A stretch of 50,167 nt of DNA, taken from assembly GCA_021777355.1 (NCBI GenBank), contig JAJYDO010000008.1, positions 1 through 50,167 of the forward strand, in the 5' to 3' direction. The notes under the pieces are model-generated. The model made no database searches, was not told the origin of the DNA, and saw only the letters and a program-made list of their open reading frames with translations. This stretch comes from Actinomycetes bacterium. Lineage in GTDB: Bacteria; Actinomycetota; Acidimicrobiia; Acidimicrobiales; JABEUL01. The number at the start of each line of letters is the position of its first letter. Within the stretch, counting starts at the first letter, position 1. Positions 19,560 through 27,921 of this stretch are shown piece by piece. The translations under genes and the position numbers were made by a program.

Positions 19560-20966
19560 ATGGATTTAAGCATTTCGAACTCTGAAGAACTTGAAGTCGC
19601 ACGGTTATTAAAGCGAAAACCTATCGGCAATTACAAAGTAATAGTTAAAGCCAACGGAGCGAATCGACCGGTCGTAATTCAAAATGATCCATATCTTTTT
19701 GACGGCACTCCGATGCCAACCACTTATTGGCTAATTGGGGACAAAGAGGCTAAAGCTATGGCAAAACTCGAATCCGAGGGAGGAGTAAAACAAGTCGAGC
19801 TAGACATTAATGCTCAGGATTTAGAGCTAGCACATCAGATTTATGCTAATCGAAGGGCACATATGTCCACTAAATTTGACGTAAAACCAGAAGGCGGGGT
19901 CGGGGGAACGAGAAAGGGAGTTAAATGTCTTCACGCACACTTGGCGAATTATCTCGCAGGCAATTTTGACCCCGTAGGAGAGTACTGCTGTCACAAAGTG
20001 GGAATCAGACCGGAGGATTATTTCGTGACAGCTGAGAAGGAAGTACTTGGGATAATTGACTGTGGGACCAACTCAACACGCTTTCTTGTCGCCGAGAAAT
20101 ACAACGACGGCAGCTTCTTCCCACTTCTTAGAAGAAGTAAAGTTACGAAACTAGGAGAAGGAGTCGACGGCAATTTGTTCTTGAATGAGGGCGCTATGAA
20201 TAGAACGCTTCACTCCGCAAGAAACTACAGGCTTTTAGGCGATAAATTGGGAGTTGATAGATGGGTTATAGGAGCCACATCGGCAGTTAGAGATTCTGAA
20301 AATGCCAATATTTTGCTAAATGAGTTGGAAACTGTAATCGGTTCTAAAGTAAATGTCTTGTCAGGAGAGATGGAGGCGAGACTCACTTTTTTGGGGGCGA
20401 CTCACTGTTTAAAAACCGATTCCAACGAGATAGTTATCGATATTGGCGGCGGCTCAACTGAGTTTGTCATGGGAACCACCGGCGAAATTGACTCTTTGGT
20501 GGGCGGATCGGTCAATATTGGAGTAGTGAGGATAATGGAGAGGTTCTTAGAATCAGATCCACCGACTAAAGCGCAGTTGGACTTAGCACTCAAGTACGTG
20601 CGGGAACTGACAGATGTGATATCTGCAAGATTTGCTTCAAGGGGGGGCCTTCCAAGGCGTGTGATCGGGGTTGGTGGAACACCGGTTTCACTTGCTCACC
20701 TTTCTCATTGGAATGCCGTGGATTTGACAAAATCGGTGCATCATTTTGAAATCACGAGAGATAAGGTTCAAAAACTCTTTGATGAGATGAAGGTGCTGGA
20801 TATAAAGGATCGTGAAAAGTTCACCGGAATGGAAGCCGGCAGGGCGGAAGTCATTGTAGCTGGCACGATTGAATTATTAACTACGATGACTTCCCTTGGA
20901 ATTGAAACTTGCCTTGTTTCAGAAGCTGACCTGTTGGACGGAATGGGAATTTTCATTTCTACTTAG
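19560..20966 (+). CDS. DUF501-Ppx/GppA fusion, exopolyphosphatase-type phosphatase
   Basis: Two genes that are neighbours in many actinobacteria are joined here. Residues about 1-150 are DUF501, with PYLFDGTPMPTTYWL, KGVKCLHAHLANYLAG and NPVGE-like NFDPVGEYCC. Function is unknown. From about 160 on the protein is a Ppx/GppA phosphatase, with the ASKHA phosphate loops GIIDCGTNSTRFLVAE and IVIDIGGGSTEFVMG, plus GATSAVRDSENA and GVGGTPVSLAHL. This family hydrolyses polyphosphate and/or pppGpp; the shorter actinobacterial forms lack the large C-terminal domain of E. coli Ppx, as here. ATG 19560 and TTG 19545 are both possible starts. The gene lies 18 bases after the CoxG-like gene on the same strand and probably shares its transcript. 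Confidence 0.92.
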   Translation: MDLSISNSEELEVARLLKRKPIGNYKVIVKANGANRPVVIQNDPYLFDGTPMPTTYWLIGDKEAKAMAKLESEGGVKQVELDINAQDLELAHQIYANRRAHMSTKFDVKPEGGVGGTRKGVKCLHAHLANYLAGNFDPVGEYCCHKVGIRPEDYFVTAEKEVLGIIDCGTNSTRFLVAEKYNDGSFFPLLRRSKVTKLGEGVDGNLFLNEGAMNRTLHSARNYRLLGDKLGVDRWVIGATSAVRDSENANILLNELETVIGSKVNVLSGEMEARLTFLGATHCLKTDSNEIVIDIGGGSTEFVMGTTGEIDSLVGGSVNIGVVRIMERFLESDPPTKAQLDLALKYVRELTDVISARFASRGGLPRRVIGVGGTPVSLAHLSHWNAVDLTKSVHHFEITRDKVQKLFDEMKVLDIKDREKFTGMEAGRAEVIVAGTIELLTTMTSLGIETCLVSEADLLDGMGIFIST

Positions 20967-20973
20967 ATTGAGA

Positions 20974-22923
20974 TCAGTGCGTAGGAATAGTGATGCCAAT
21001 TCCTGTCACCTCATAGTTACTCGAAGTTATTGAGGATCTAAATGAAGGATAGTCAGACCCCATGAGAGAAAGTTCGATTTTATCCTGCGGAGCCAGTGTA
21101 AAAGAGGTTGGAAATAGCGCAAAAGTTGCCTGGGTAGCACCTGGGTGCAATAGCTCTACTCCGTCAGTGATTAGCTGGCGTGTTCCCGTTGGGGATACTT
21201 CCCAAAGCATGGCAATTGCTTCTGCATATGAATTTAGCTGCGACATCTTCATACTTATCACGGGAGATCCGAATAACAAAGTTGAACTTGACTTTGAATA
21301 GCTTAAATTATCGAGAATCGTGCCGTTGGGTGTTTGCGATTCGTTTGGCAAGGGATTGCAGAAGTTAGTGGCGTTTCCTAAAAACCCAAGGTCGTTTAGT
21401 TTCAATGACAGTGCGGGATCACCTGTCGAAGATATTATTCCCGTTGGAAGGCCCGAAACGCCATTTAACGAAGCCGTAGTCTCGCTCAGTTTAGAGCCGT
21501 AAGAGAAAGTGTTCGGCATATTTGGCGAGGTTGCAACTATTTGTCCGTCTTCAAGATCACTGAAATTTACCGCCGTTAATATTGAGTCTGGTTGATTAGT
21601 CGAAGGACATACCACCGACTGGGTAACAACTGTGGGTGCGGGCGTTTTCCCGGACTGCATTACTTCAGAGAGAAAATTTACTCCTTCTTGCCCGGCAGAG
21701 TTTGAGGAATAGGAATTATTGTCCGACCAAGGATGGCCAATGTCTCCGAAGAATAAAGATACGGGTGCATTTGGGTCGACTTTATCGGCTTGCGCTTTAA
21801 ACTCAAGAGCTTCAGATGCCGAAAAAAGAGCATCAGTGAATCCATTAGCAATAAGTATCGGAGAAGGTCCACTTGAAAGAGGTGGAATGCCGTAGGGAGA
21901 TTTAAAGTTTCTAAATTCACTAGCAAGAGCCGAAGTGGCCGGATTTCCCGGCAAATCTTGAAGGGAAGCTTTTTGCCATGAAAGTATATCGGCTGTCGGA
22001 TCAACTCCAACCGGAGCTTCATAACCCAGAGACGCAGCAGTAAAAAGAAGTTGTATGTAGCTATTTTTAGGAATGCCGAAATCGGTTCCGTTTCCGGCAT
22101 TTTGAGGATAAAATCCGGAACTATTCATATTCTTGCCTTCGATGTAGGCTCCATTGGGAGCAAGGGAGTTTGTAAGGTCATCCCAGCCCCAAATGGCAAA
22201 TGCAGCTCCAATAGACATCGGAACACCGTGCGGGGAGGTCCACTTGGCAAACTGGCCATTTTCCAACCGGATGCGGTTTTTTAACATTGCGAGTTCCATT
22301 GACTGGCCTGCGCCGTAGGAGACGCCTGATACTGCAATGCTCGGGAGTACCAATCCTTCATCTACCAAAAGGCCGGCTAAATACTGAGTATCTCTGATCT
22401 CGTATCTTTGGTCAGCTATATGAGTCCAACCTTTGGCGCATCCGGCAGTTCTCGAACTAGGCGTCCCACAACTTTCGCCAAAACCCCGCGCCGTATATGT
22501 TAGTACCGCAAAACCTTTGGAAGCAAGAGCAATATTGTTCAGACCCGGAGTTCCAAAGAGTGCATTGGGCGTAGTTGTCTCAAACATTGTCTTTGTCAGC
22601 CCCCATCCGTGTAGGAGTACCACCAGAGGGTAGGGCCCTTTTCCGGTTGCAGGAAGAGTAACATCAGCATCAAGTGGCACACCGTCAAAACTTTTTACCC
22701 TTAGATCTTTAGATGATGACATCCCGCCTTGGCAAAACCTGTAGTTAAGACCTGCATTTGATTGAGGTACACAACTTAAAAGGCCAAAAGGACGTGCCAC
22801 GCTCGGTGGAGGAGGTTCCGTTGAAATTAAGGGGTTAGAGGAACTTGATGCGGCGCAACTCGAAGCCGCCATGGACAGAATCGTCAAAAAGAGAATTGCG
22901 ACTTTCCGAGATTTTAATATCAT
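20974..22923 (-). CDS. secreted S15-family (X-Pro dipeptidyl-peptidase-like) lipoprotein hydrolase
   Basis: The 649-residue protein is an alpha/beta-hydrolase of the CocE/NonD, peptidase S15 type. A signal peptide ends in a lipobox-like AASSC with Cys23, so it is probably anchored outside the membrane. The fold motif VLLHGWG is at about 102-108, the nucleophile Ser202 sits in GVSYGAG, Asp364 in GFTDALF and His397 in GDIGHPW, giving a full triad. The C-terminal part (about 430-645) is the beta-rich X-Pro peptidase C domain. Substrates in this family range from peptides to esters, so the true substrate is unknown. It has its own promoter and converges on the DUF501-Ppx gene with seven bases between the stops. 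Confidence 0.88.
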   Translation of the reverse strand: MILKSRKVAILFLTILSMAASSCAASSSSNPLISTEPPPPSVARPFGLLSCVPQSNAGLNYRFCQGGMSSSKDLRVKSFDGVPLDADVTLPATGKGPYPLVVLLHGWGLTKTMFETTTPNALFGTPGLNNIALASKGFAVLTYTARGFGESCGTPSSRTAGCAKGWTHIADQRYEIRDTQYLAGLLVDEGLVLPSIAVSGVSYGAGQSMELAMLKNRIRLENGQFAKWTSPHGVPMSIGAAFAIWGWDDLTNSLAPNGAYIEGKNMNSSGFYPQNAGNGTDFGIPKNSYIQLLFTAASLGYEAPVGVDPTADILSWQKASLQDLPGNPATSALASEFRNFKSPYGIPPLSSGPSPILIANGFTDALFSASEALEFKAQADKVDPNAPVSLFFGDIGHPWSDNNSYSSNSAGQEGVNFLSEVMQSGKTPAPTVVTQSVVCPSTNQPDSILTAVNFSDLEDGQIVATSPNMPNTFSYGSKLSETTASLNGVSGLPTGIISSTGDPALSLKLNDLGFLGNATNFCNPLPNESQTPNGTILDNLSYSKSSSTLLFGSPVISMKMSQLNSYAEAIAMLWEVSPTGTRQLITDGVELLHPGATQATFALFPTSFTLAPQDKIELSLMGSDYPSFRSSITSSNYEVTGIGITIPTH

Positions 22924-22953
22924 TTATATACCTTTTCCCTGAGAGATCAAGTG

Positions 22954-22982
22954 ATGCTAACCTAAGGACAAAGCAATGTCAA
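22954..22982 (-). promoter_or_regulatory. strong promoter for the S15-family lipoprotein
   Basis: On the minus strand a perfect -35 TTGACA (22977-22982) is followed after exactly 17 bases by TAGCAT (22954-22959), which fits the actinobacterial TANNNT -10. The predicted transcript starts about 24 bases before the ATG and includes an AAAGG ribosome-binding site. This is the best sigma-A-type promoter I see in the window. Confidence 0.65.
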
Positions 22983-23347
22983 GATTCCATAAATTTGCGA
23001 ATTAGGACCCGGTCAACTTCAATAGAATTACTAATTCTTATAATGGCAAATTAACAAGAATTGCAGAATAAAGTTGCCAAATTGAAAAGAGCGATGTAGC
23101 AGAATTTATTTCTTTAATTAAATTGATCTGTATCCGAGTTAATTATTTTTTCATGGTCTATTCAATATTATTTTCGCCAAGCAATAATAAGTAATCTTAA
23201 TTGCGGTAAAATATCAATGATTATTAAGTCAATTAGCAAACTTCCTGGATAATGCAGCTAAAGGCAACTATGGTATTACACAAACCTAGATAAATGGAAT
23301 AGTTTAAGTAATCTTTTCGTTGGGAGTTTTCAAAAAAAATGGCAATT

Positions 23348-23376
23348 TTGGACAAAATTTCGCTTTACAATTTACT
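23348..23376 (+). promoter_or_regulatory. candidate promoter for the PilZ-glycosyltransferase gene
   Basis: TTGGAC (23348-23353) and TTTACT (23371-23376) are separated by 17 bases. The predicted start point is about 17 bases before the GTG start, leaving a short leader with no clear ribosome-binding site. Confidence 0.4.
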
Positions 23377-23399
23377 CCCGTGGCAGTATCGTTGTTGCT

Positions 23400-25013
23400 G
23401 TGAGTGAAAGCGTTGGGTTCGAGTTGGGGAGAGATTCGCTTAATGATTTCAGGAAGTTTCCCAAAGGGGACGTTGAATCGGTATCAAAGAAGCGGGCACA
23501 TTCCTTAACGGACTTGGTTTTAGCCAGTGGTATTAGAAAAATACATTTGGTCGCTTGGCGAGATCTCGATGATCCTAGGGCAGGAGGCTCCGAGCTCCAC
23601 GCCCATGAGATAGCTAAACGATGGGCAAGTGCGGGTTTGGATGTCTCTCTTAGAACCGGTGGTGTTGTAGGCGCACCTTCCGTGATTGAGCGCGGCGGTT
23701 ATAAAGTGGTGAGAAAGTCGGGCAGGTATCTGACATTTCCGAGGACTGCACTAAGCGGCATGGTCGGAAGAAGCGGGAAGTGGGATGCCTTGGTCGAGAT
23801 TTGGAATGGGATGCCCTTTTTGACACCGTTATGGTCTCGCGGGCCTAGAGTGGCAATTCTTCACCATATACATGCCGAAGCACTTTGGCGGAGTGTCCTT
23901 CCGGGCGTGTTGGCTCCGGCAGGCGCGTATATGGAGCGTCATATTGCGCCCAAATTCTATCGTGGAACTCGAGTAATTACGCCGTCTCAAAGTTCCGCCG
24001 AAGAAGTAATTCGCATACTGGGTTGGCCGGAAGATTACGTAAATGTGGTATATCCCGGAGTAGATCCAAGGTTCAGGCCGGGCGGAGAGAAATCCCAAGT
24101 GCCTCTAGTGGTTGCAGTGGGAAGGTTAGTACCCGTCAAGAGATTTGACTGGCTGATTAAATCGGTTCACGAAATCAGACAGCGTATAGGTCCCGTGCAA
24201 CTCGTCATAGCAGGTGATGGCGAATATCGAAGCTTTCTTGAAACTTGTATTGCTAAGTACAAAGCAAAAGATTGGTGCAAGCTCCCTGGAAGAATTTCCG
24301 ACGAGGAGGTGGTGGACCTATATAGAAGAGCGTGGGTGGTGGCCTCTGCAAGTGAACGCGAAGGCTGGGGAATGACGTTAAGTGAAGCGGCAGCATGTGG
24401 GACACCGGCGGTTGCCACGCGAATTGCTGGTCACGAGGATGCAGTAGTCCATGGTGTTACAGGTTTGCTTGCCACGAGCCAGGAAGAGCTGACCCTGGCG
24501 CTTGAAACAGTCTTAAAAGATCCTAAGCTTCGTGGAGAGCTTGCTATCGGCGCCCTTAGGCATGGCGCTTCGCTTACTTGGGATGCGGCTGCAGCTTCGG
24601 CTTTTCAGGTCGTCATGAAAGCTGTGGGCGATTTTAAGAAAAATGGAAAATCGCTTCTTAGCTATTCATTTGAACATATTGACATTAACAAAAGAGGTGC
24701 CGAGAGATTCAAACTGGATGTTCCCGTTCGGATTGGAGAAGACCTTGGCAGAGTTAAAGATATGTCCCTGACAGGCGCATTGATTTTGCCCCCGTCTGGT
24801 TACGAAGTGTCTCCGGGAGACACTTTTTCGGGATGGGTTGAGATGTCATCTCGATCCTTGCCTATAGAAGGCAGAGTGGTTCGCCAGATAGAGACAGAAG
24901 ATGGGCTCAGTGCTATTGGAGTTTGGTTGACATCTGTTGAAGATGAGACGGTAGAAATGCTTGCGGCAGCTAAATTGCAGCGGATGGGTGAGGTTCGCCA
25001 CCTACCTGGCTAG
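23400..25013 (+). CDS. GT4 glycosyltransferase fused to a C-terminal PilZ (c-di-GMP-binding) domain
   Basis: Residues about 38-405 form a GT-B glycosyltransferase of family 4. The acceptor side starts IHLVAWRDLDDPRAGGSELHA, and the donor side has VVAVGRLVPVKRFDWLI, ASEREGWGMTLSEAAACGTP and an E-X7-E type loop. Such enzymes transfer sugars from activated donors onto lipids or glycans at the cytoplasmic face. Residues about 425-525 form a PilZ domain with both c-di-GMP motifs intact: RGAER (432-436, RxxxR) and DMSLTG (454-459, D/N-x-S-x-x-G). I infer that c-di-GMP controls the transferase directly. The GTG start has no strong ribosome-binding site. The 3' end overlaps the convergent MFS gene by 44 bases. 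The sugar and acceptor are unknown. Confidence 0.88.
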   Translation: MSESVGFELGRDSLNDFRKFPKGDVESVSKKRAHSLTDLVLASGIRKIHLVAWRDLDDPRAGGSELHAHEIAKRWASAGLDVSLRTGGVVGAPSVIERGGYKVVRKSGRYLTFPRTALSGMVGRSGKWDALVEIWNGMPFLTPLWSRGPRVAILHHIHAEALWRSVLPGVLAPAGAYMERHIAPKFYRGTRVITPSQSSAEEVIRILGWPEDYVNVVYPGVDPRFRPGGEKSQVPLVVAVGRLVPVKRFDWLIKSVHEIRQRIGPVQLVIAGDGEYRSFLETCIAKYKAKDWCKLPGRISDEEVVDLYRRAWVVASASEREGWGMTLSEAAACGTPAVATRIAGHEDAVVHGVTGLLATSQEELTLALETVLKDPKLRGELAIGALRHGASLTWDAAAASAFQVVMKAVGDFKKNGKSLLSYSFEHIDINKRGAERFKLDVPVRIGEDLGRVKDMSLTGALILPPSGYEVSPGDTFSGWVEMSSRSLPIEGRVVRQIETEDGLSAIGVWLTSVEDETVEMLAAAKLQRMGEVRHLPG

Positions 25014-26202
25014 ATCGATTAAAAGATAATTTGGAATAGATCGCTCCGGCAATTGCCAGAAAACCTGCAACAATACCTAATTCGCATGTGCCAATCCAGC
25101 CAAATGCGCCATAAGCAAGTCCTGCGAAAAACGAACCCAATGATGCGCCTATAAAATAACAGACCATATATGCCGAATTGATTCTGCTTCTGGCTTCGGG
25201 TCTTAATTGAAAGATTATTCCTTGATTTGTGATTTGCATGCCCTGTACAGCAGCGTCAAGCAAAATAATTCCAACTATGAGAGCGACCAGGCTGTGCTTG
25301 GCGTAAATAAGAACAACAAAAGAAAGAAGCAGCAAGAACGAGCATAAAGAAGTCATAAGGTAAGCCTTTCCCGCATCAACCAGCCGACCCGCAAAATTTG
25401 CGGCAACAATTCCAACAAGTCCTACTAGGCTAAAGGCGCCAATTACCAGATCGCTATATCCATAAGGCTTGGAGGACAAAAGAAATGCAATAGTTGACCA
25501 AAGTATGCTAAATCCTCCAAAGGTCATAGCTCCAAGCCAAGCGCGATTGCGCAGCACCTTTTCATCCATCCAAATGTCCCAAGTAGATTTAAATAGTTTT
25601 ATAAATGATGACCTTTTTCTCTCTTGATCATTTGGAAGCACCGTATAGAGAACTAAACCCAGTAAAAACATCATGGCAGCAGCCAAAAAATAAACCGCCC
25701 GCCAACCGAAAAATTGAGCTACAACACCGGAAAAAACTCGGGCACTCAAGATTCCGGTTAATAGTCCGGACATTACTTTGGCAACTACTTTGCCTCTGCT
25801 CTCACTTGGAGCCATATCCGCAGCCAGTGGAAGTAAAATATGGGTAACCACCGAAGTCAGCCCGACTAAAACGCTGGCTATTTCAAATAATATAAATGAC
25901 TTAGCAAAGGCGCTCAATAAAAGAGCAAAAGTTGCCATTGCGAGCACTATTGCGGCTAGTTTTTTTCTGGCAATAAAATCTCCCAGTGGGACGACGAATA
26001 ATAGCCCGCATGCATATCCCACCTGAATTGCAGTGACAGCGCTTGTAGCCTCTGCGGGCCCCACGTGCAAGTCGGTGGCCAAGTTATGTAAAAGCGGTTG
26101 AAGATAGTACAAATTGGCTACCACAATGCCGGTTGATATTGCTAATAGCGTTATGAGTCCGGGCGTTATTTGAGGAAGAGTAGTGTTGCTTGATTTAGTC
26201 AT
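24970..26202 (-). CDS. major facilitator superfamily transporter
   Basis: The 410-residue protein has about twelve hydrophobic segments and the look of a drug:H+ antiporter-1-like MFS carrier (resembling YnfM/AraJ-type proteins). The loop 2-3 region reads PLGDFIARKKLAAIV, an MFS motif A variant. The charged central loop (PNDQERKRSSFIKLF) divides two six-helix halves. The substrate cannot be told from sequence. It is the last gene of the minus-strand block with two glycosyltransferases, fourteen bases after the GT4-like gene, so a role in exporting a glycan-related compound is possible but unproven. Confidence 0.88.
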   Translation of the reverse strand: MTKSSNTTLPQITPGLITLLAISTGIVVANLYYLQPLLHNLATDLHVGPAEATSAVTAIQVGYACGLLFVVPLGDFIARKKLAAIVLAMATFALLLSAFAKSFILFEIASVLVGLTSVVTHILLPLAADMAPSESRGKVVAKVMSGLLTGILSARVFSGVVAQFFGWRAVYFLAAAMMFLLGLVLYTVLPNDQERKRSSFIKLFKSTWDIWMDEKVLRNRAWLGAMTFGGFSILWSTIAFLLSSKPYGYSDLVIGAFSLVGLVGIVAANFAGRLVDAGKAYLMTSLCSFLLLLSFVVLIYAKHSLVALIVGIILLDAAVQGMQITNQGIIFQLRPEARSRINSAYMVCYFIGASLGSFFAGLAYGAFGWIGTCELGIVAGFLAIAGAIYSKLSFNRSSQVGGEPHPSAAI

Positions 26203-26215
26203 GTCGCTTTTGTTG

Positions 26216-27436
26216 CTATTGCAAAGTTATTTTAACAAGACTTGATAAAAGACCCGCTTCGTCCATATGGTCGGGCAATTGATCTACCCATGCCGCACCT
26301 TGCCGGCCAAAAATATGGGCCTTTTCGGAATCCGAGATTATATAGTGACACGCTTTGACAATGTCCTCCAAGTTTTGGCCCCAAAGACCTGCATTGGCTT
26401 GATCAATTAATGAAGCCTGGACACTGGGGTCAAGCCCAATTACTGCCTTAGAGGCCTTCATGGCTTCCAGAGTCGATCTGCCCGTCCAGGAAAACTGCTG
26501 AAGATCAACGACGAACGAGGCGTGTGAAATTAAGCGCCACCTGGCCACACTCGAAGTAATCTCATCCCCCGGCCAAGCTGTTTTTCCAGAATAGTTAGTT
26601 ACTGTGTTTCCAGAAACAACGACCGATGGCAATCCGTTATCCAACAGAGATATTGCACCGGCTAATAAATGAGGAGAAACTGGACAGTCTGAATTTTGGT
26701 CGCTAAATACCAAGACATAGGTTTCCGCTGGCAATCTAAGCGGTTTGGCCGACGCTGCGATTGGGTTGAAGCTCACCGGTGTGACAAGGGAAACAATTTC
26801 AGGATGAACTTGACTATTCGATGCTTTTAAAATACTCTTGACCCACTCTTCTTCTTCTAAAGAAAGCACTATAACGTAATCACTTAATAGAATCGAGTCA
26901 ACACACAAAGAAGAGTTTTCCAGCCCGGCTTTTTTTATCAAGGACGAATACTGGGGAACGAGATATATTAAATTGTCAACGTTGCGTTCTTTAATACTTT
27001 CGACGATGGGGAAATTGTGGCCGCCTACAACTAAAATGCGATCAGCTCCTATATCATCTAAGACACTTTGGATTGAATTAGGTTCAAAGGTTGCACAAAG
27101 GTCAGCTCTGTTTTTGAATGTTTCAAATAAATTCAACGACTTGAGGTCCAATTCAAGTTGTGATGCAGAGTGGTATATCTGATCAAGTAAAAGCTCTCTT
27201 TTAAGCCAAGATGGGCGTTGTTTTCCATGAATTGGATGAACCGTGAAAACCCCATCCTCGAATGCTTGACCGACCTTGCCGGAATCATCTGCGCCTAATT
27301 TGGTATTCGTAGAGAGTATATGAACATCGTAGTTGCAAGCAATAGCACCACAGAGGTTGCGAACTGTGTCGCTATCCTCGTCAACACCGAAGTGCTGCCA
27401 ATTCTCTACAACTACTGCAAAATTTGAGAAAGTCAT
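26216..27436 (-). CDS. GT4-like glycosyltransferase, divergent
   Basis: I recognise this 406-residue protein only at fold level. The N-terminus (FAVVVENWQHFGVDEDSDTVRNL) resembles the start of a GT-B enzyme that binds the acceptor. The C-terminal half has VARWRLISHASFVVDLQQFSWTG, then GRSTLEAMKASKAVIGLDPS, which corresponds to the E-X7-E region of family 4, although the second glutamate is not clear. It could be a weak or non-catalytic member. The ATG at 27436 overlaps the stop of the upstream unknown gene (a TTG just before it is an alternative), so the two are coupled. Confidence 0.6.
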   Translation of the reverse strand: MTFSNFAVVVENWQHFGVDEDSDTVRNLCGAIACNYDVHILSTNTKLGADDSGKVGQAFEDGVFTVHPIHGKQRPSWLKRELLLDQIYHSASQLELDLKSLNLFETFKNRADLCATFEPNSIQSVLDDIGADRILVVGGHNFPIVESIKERNVDNLIYLVPQYSSLIKKAGLENSSLCVDSILLSDYVIVLSLEEEEWVKSILKASNSQVHPEIVSLVTPVSFNPIAASAKPLRLPAETYVLVFSDQNSDCPVSPHLLAGAISLLDNGLPSVVVSGNTVTNYSGKTAWPGDEITSSVARWRLISHASFVVDLQQFSWTGRSTLEAMKASKAVIGLDPSVQASLIDQANAGLWGQNLEDIVKACHYIISDSEKAHIFGRQGAAWVDQLPDHMDEAGLLSSLVKITLQ

Positions 27437-27909
27437 CAAGAAGTACTTCGCTTGCCTCTGGCAGTAGTGCCACTTTCTCTTTTTGATTGCACATAAAGCT
27501 CAAGATCACTAGCCACTTTTAGGAGTTCAAAATGAGATCGGTTCATAACGGTGATTTGCTGTTGCAAATGGTCAATCCGCTCTGCCATCAATTTTTGCGA
27601 CTCGACAAGTGATCTTGTCAGCACTCTCTCATCGTCGAGCCACCCCGATAAAACTGCAAGGGCTGCTACAGCCAATCTCCTTGCAGCTGTTTTAAAAGTG
27701 TGCTTGAGGCCACTGGCAGATTTGAGTCGAGACAGGACCTGTGATGCTCCTGGAACAGCCTTGACTTCTAATGAAGTTTCAGACAGTTCATGCCCGCTAG
27801 CAATATCTGTCCTGTCGTCGGCCAGGTTATTAAAAGAAAGGCCAAATTGAGATTTGGATTCGTGCAGTTTTTTGACGATCAGTTTGGATTCAATTGGATC
27901 TAAAGACAT
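27436..27909 (-). CDS. unknown 157-aa protein between glycosyltransferases
   Basis: I do not recognise a family. The protein is polar at the start, has a central amphipathic or weakly hydrophobic stretch (about 83-94, RRLAVAALAVLSGWL), and a helical segment with heptad-like spacing after it (about 100-145, including LMAERIDHLQQQITVMNRSH), followed by a basic serine/threonine-rich tail. It lies twelve bases after the two-domain GT2 gene and overlaps the next gene, so it is co-translated with glycosyltransferases. A scaffolding or membrane-recruiting partner is a reasonable guess only. A related short coiled-coil gene is not visible elsewhere in the window. Confidence 0.7.
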   Translation of the reverse strand: MSLDPIESKLIVKKLHESKSQFGLSFNNLADDRTDIASGHELSETSLEVKAVPGASQVLSRLKSASGLKHTFKTAARRLAVAALAVLSGWLDDERVLTRSLVESQKLMAERIDHLQQQITVMNRSHFELLKVASDLELYVQSKRESGTTARGKRSTS

Positions 27910-27921
27910 TTGAAACTCCTT

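Larger units (their letters stand above)
22924..23399. other. AT-rich divergent intergenic region
   Basis: This gap separates two divergently transcribed genes and is clearly richer in A and T than the flanking coding sequence. It holds the S15 promoter at one end and a candidate promoter for the PilZ glycosyltransferase at the other. AT-rich inverted repeats are present (for example arms TAATTAA and TTAATTA around 23115-23145) but none is convincing as a terminator. No open frame is worth calling. Such a region could bind nucleoid proteins. Confidence 0.4.

Noticed and set aside
23114-23150. Rho-independent terminator from the TAATAAA-like inverted repeat followed by T bases
   Set aside because: The stem is entirely A/T, the loop is about 17 bases, and no gene ends just upstream of it.
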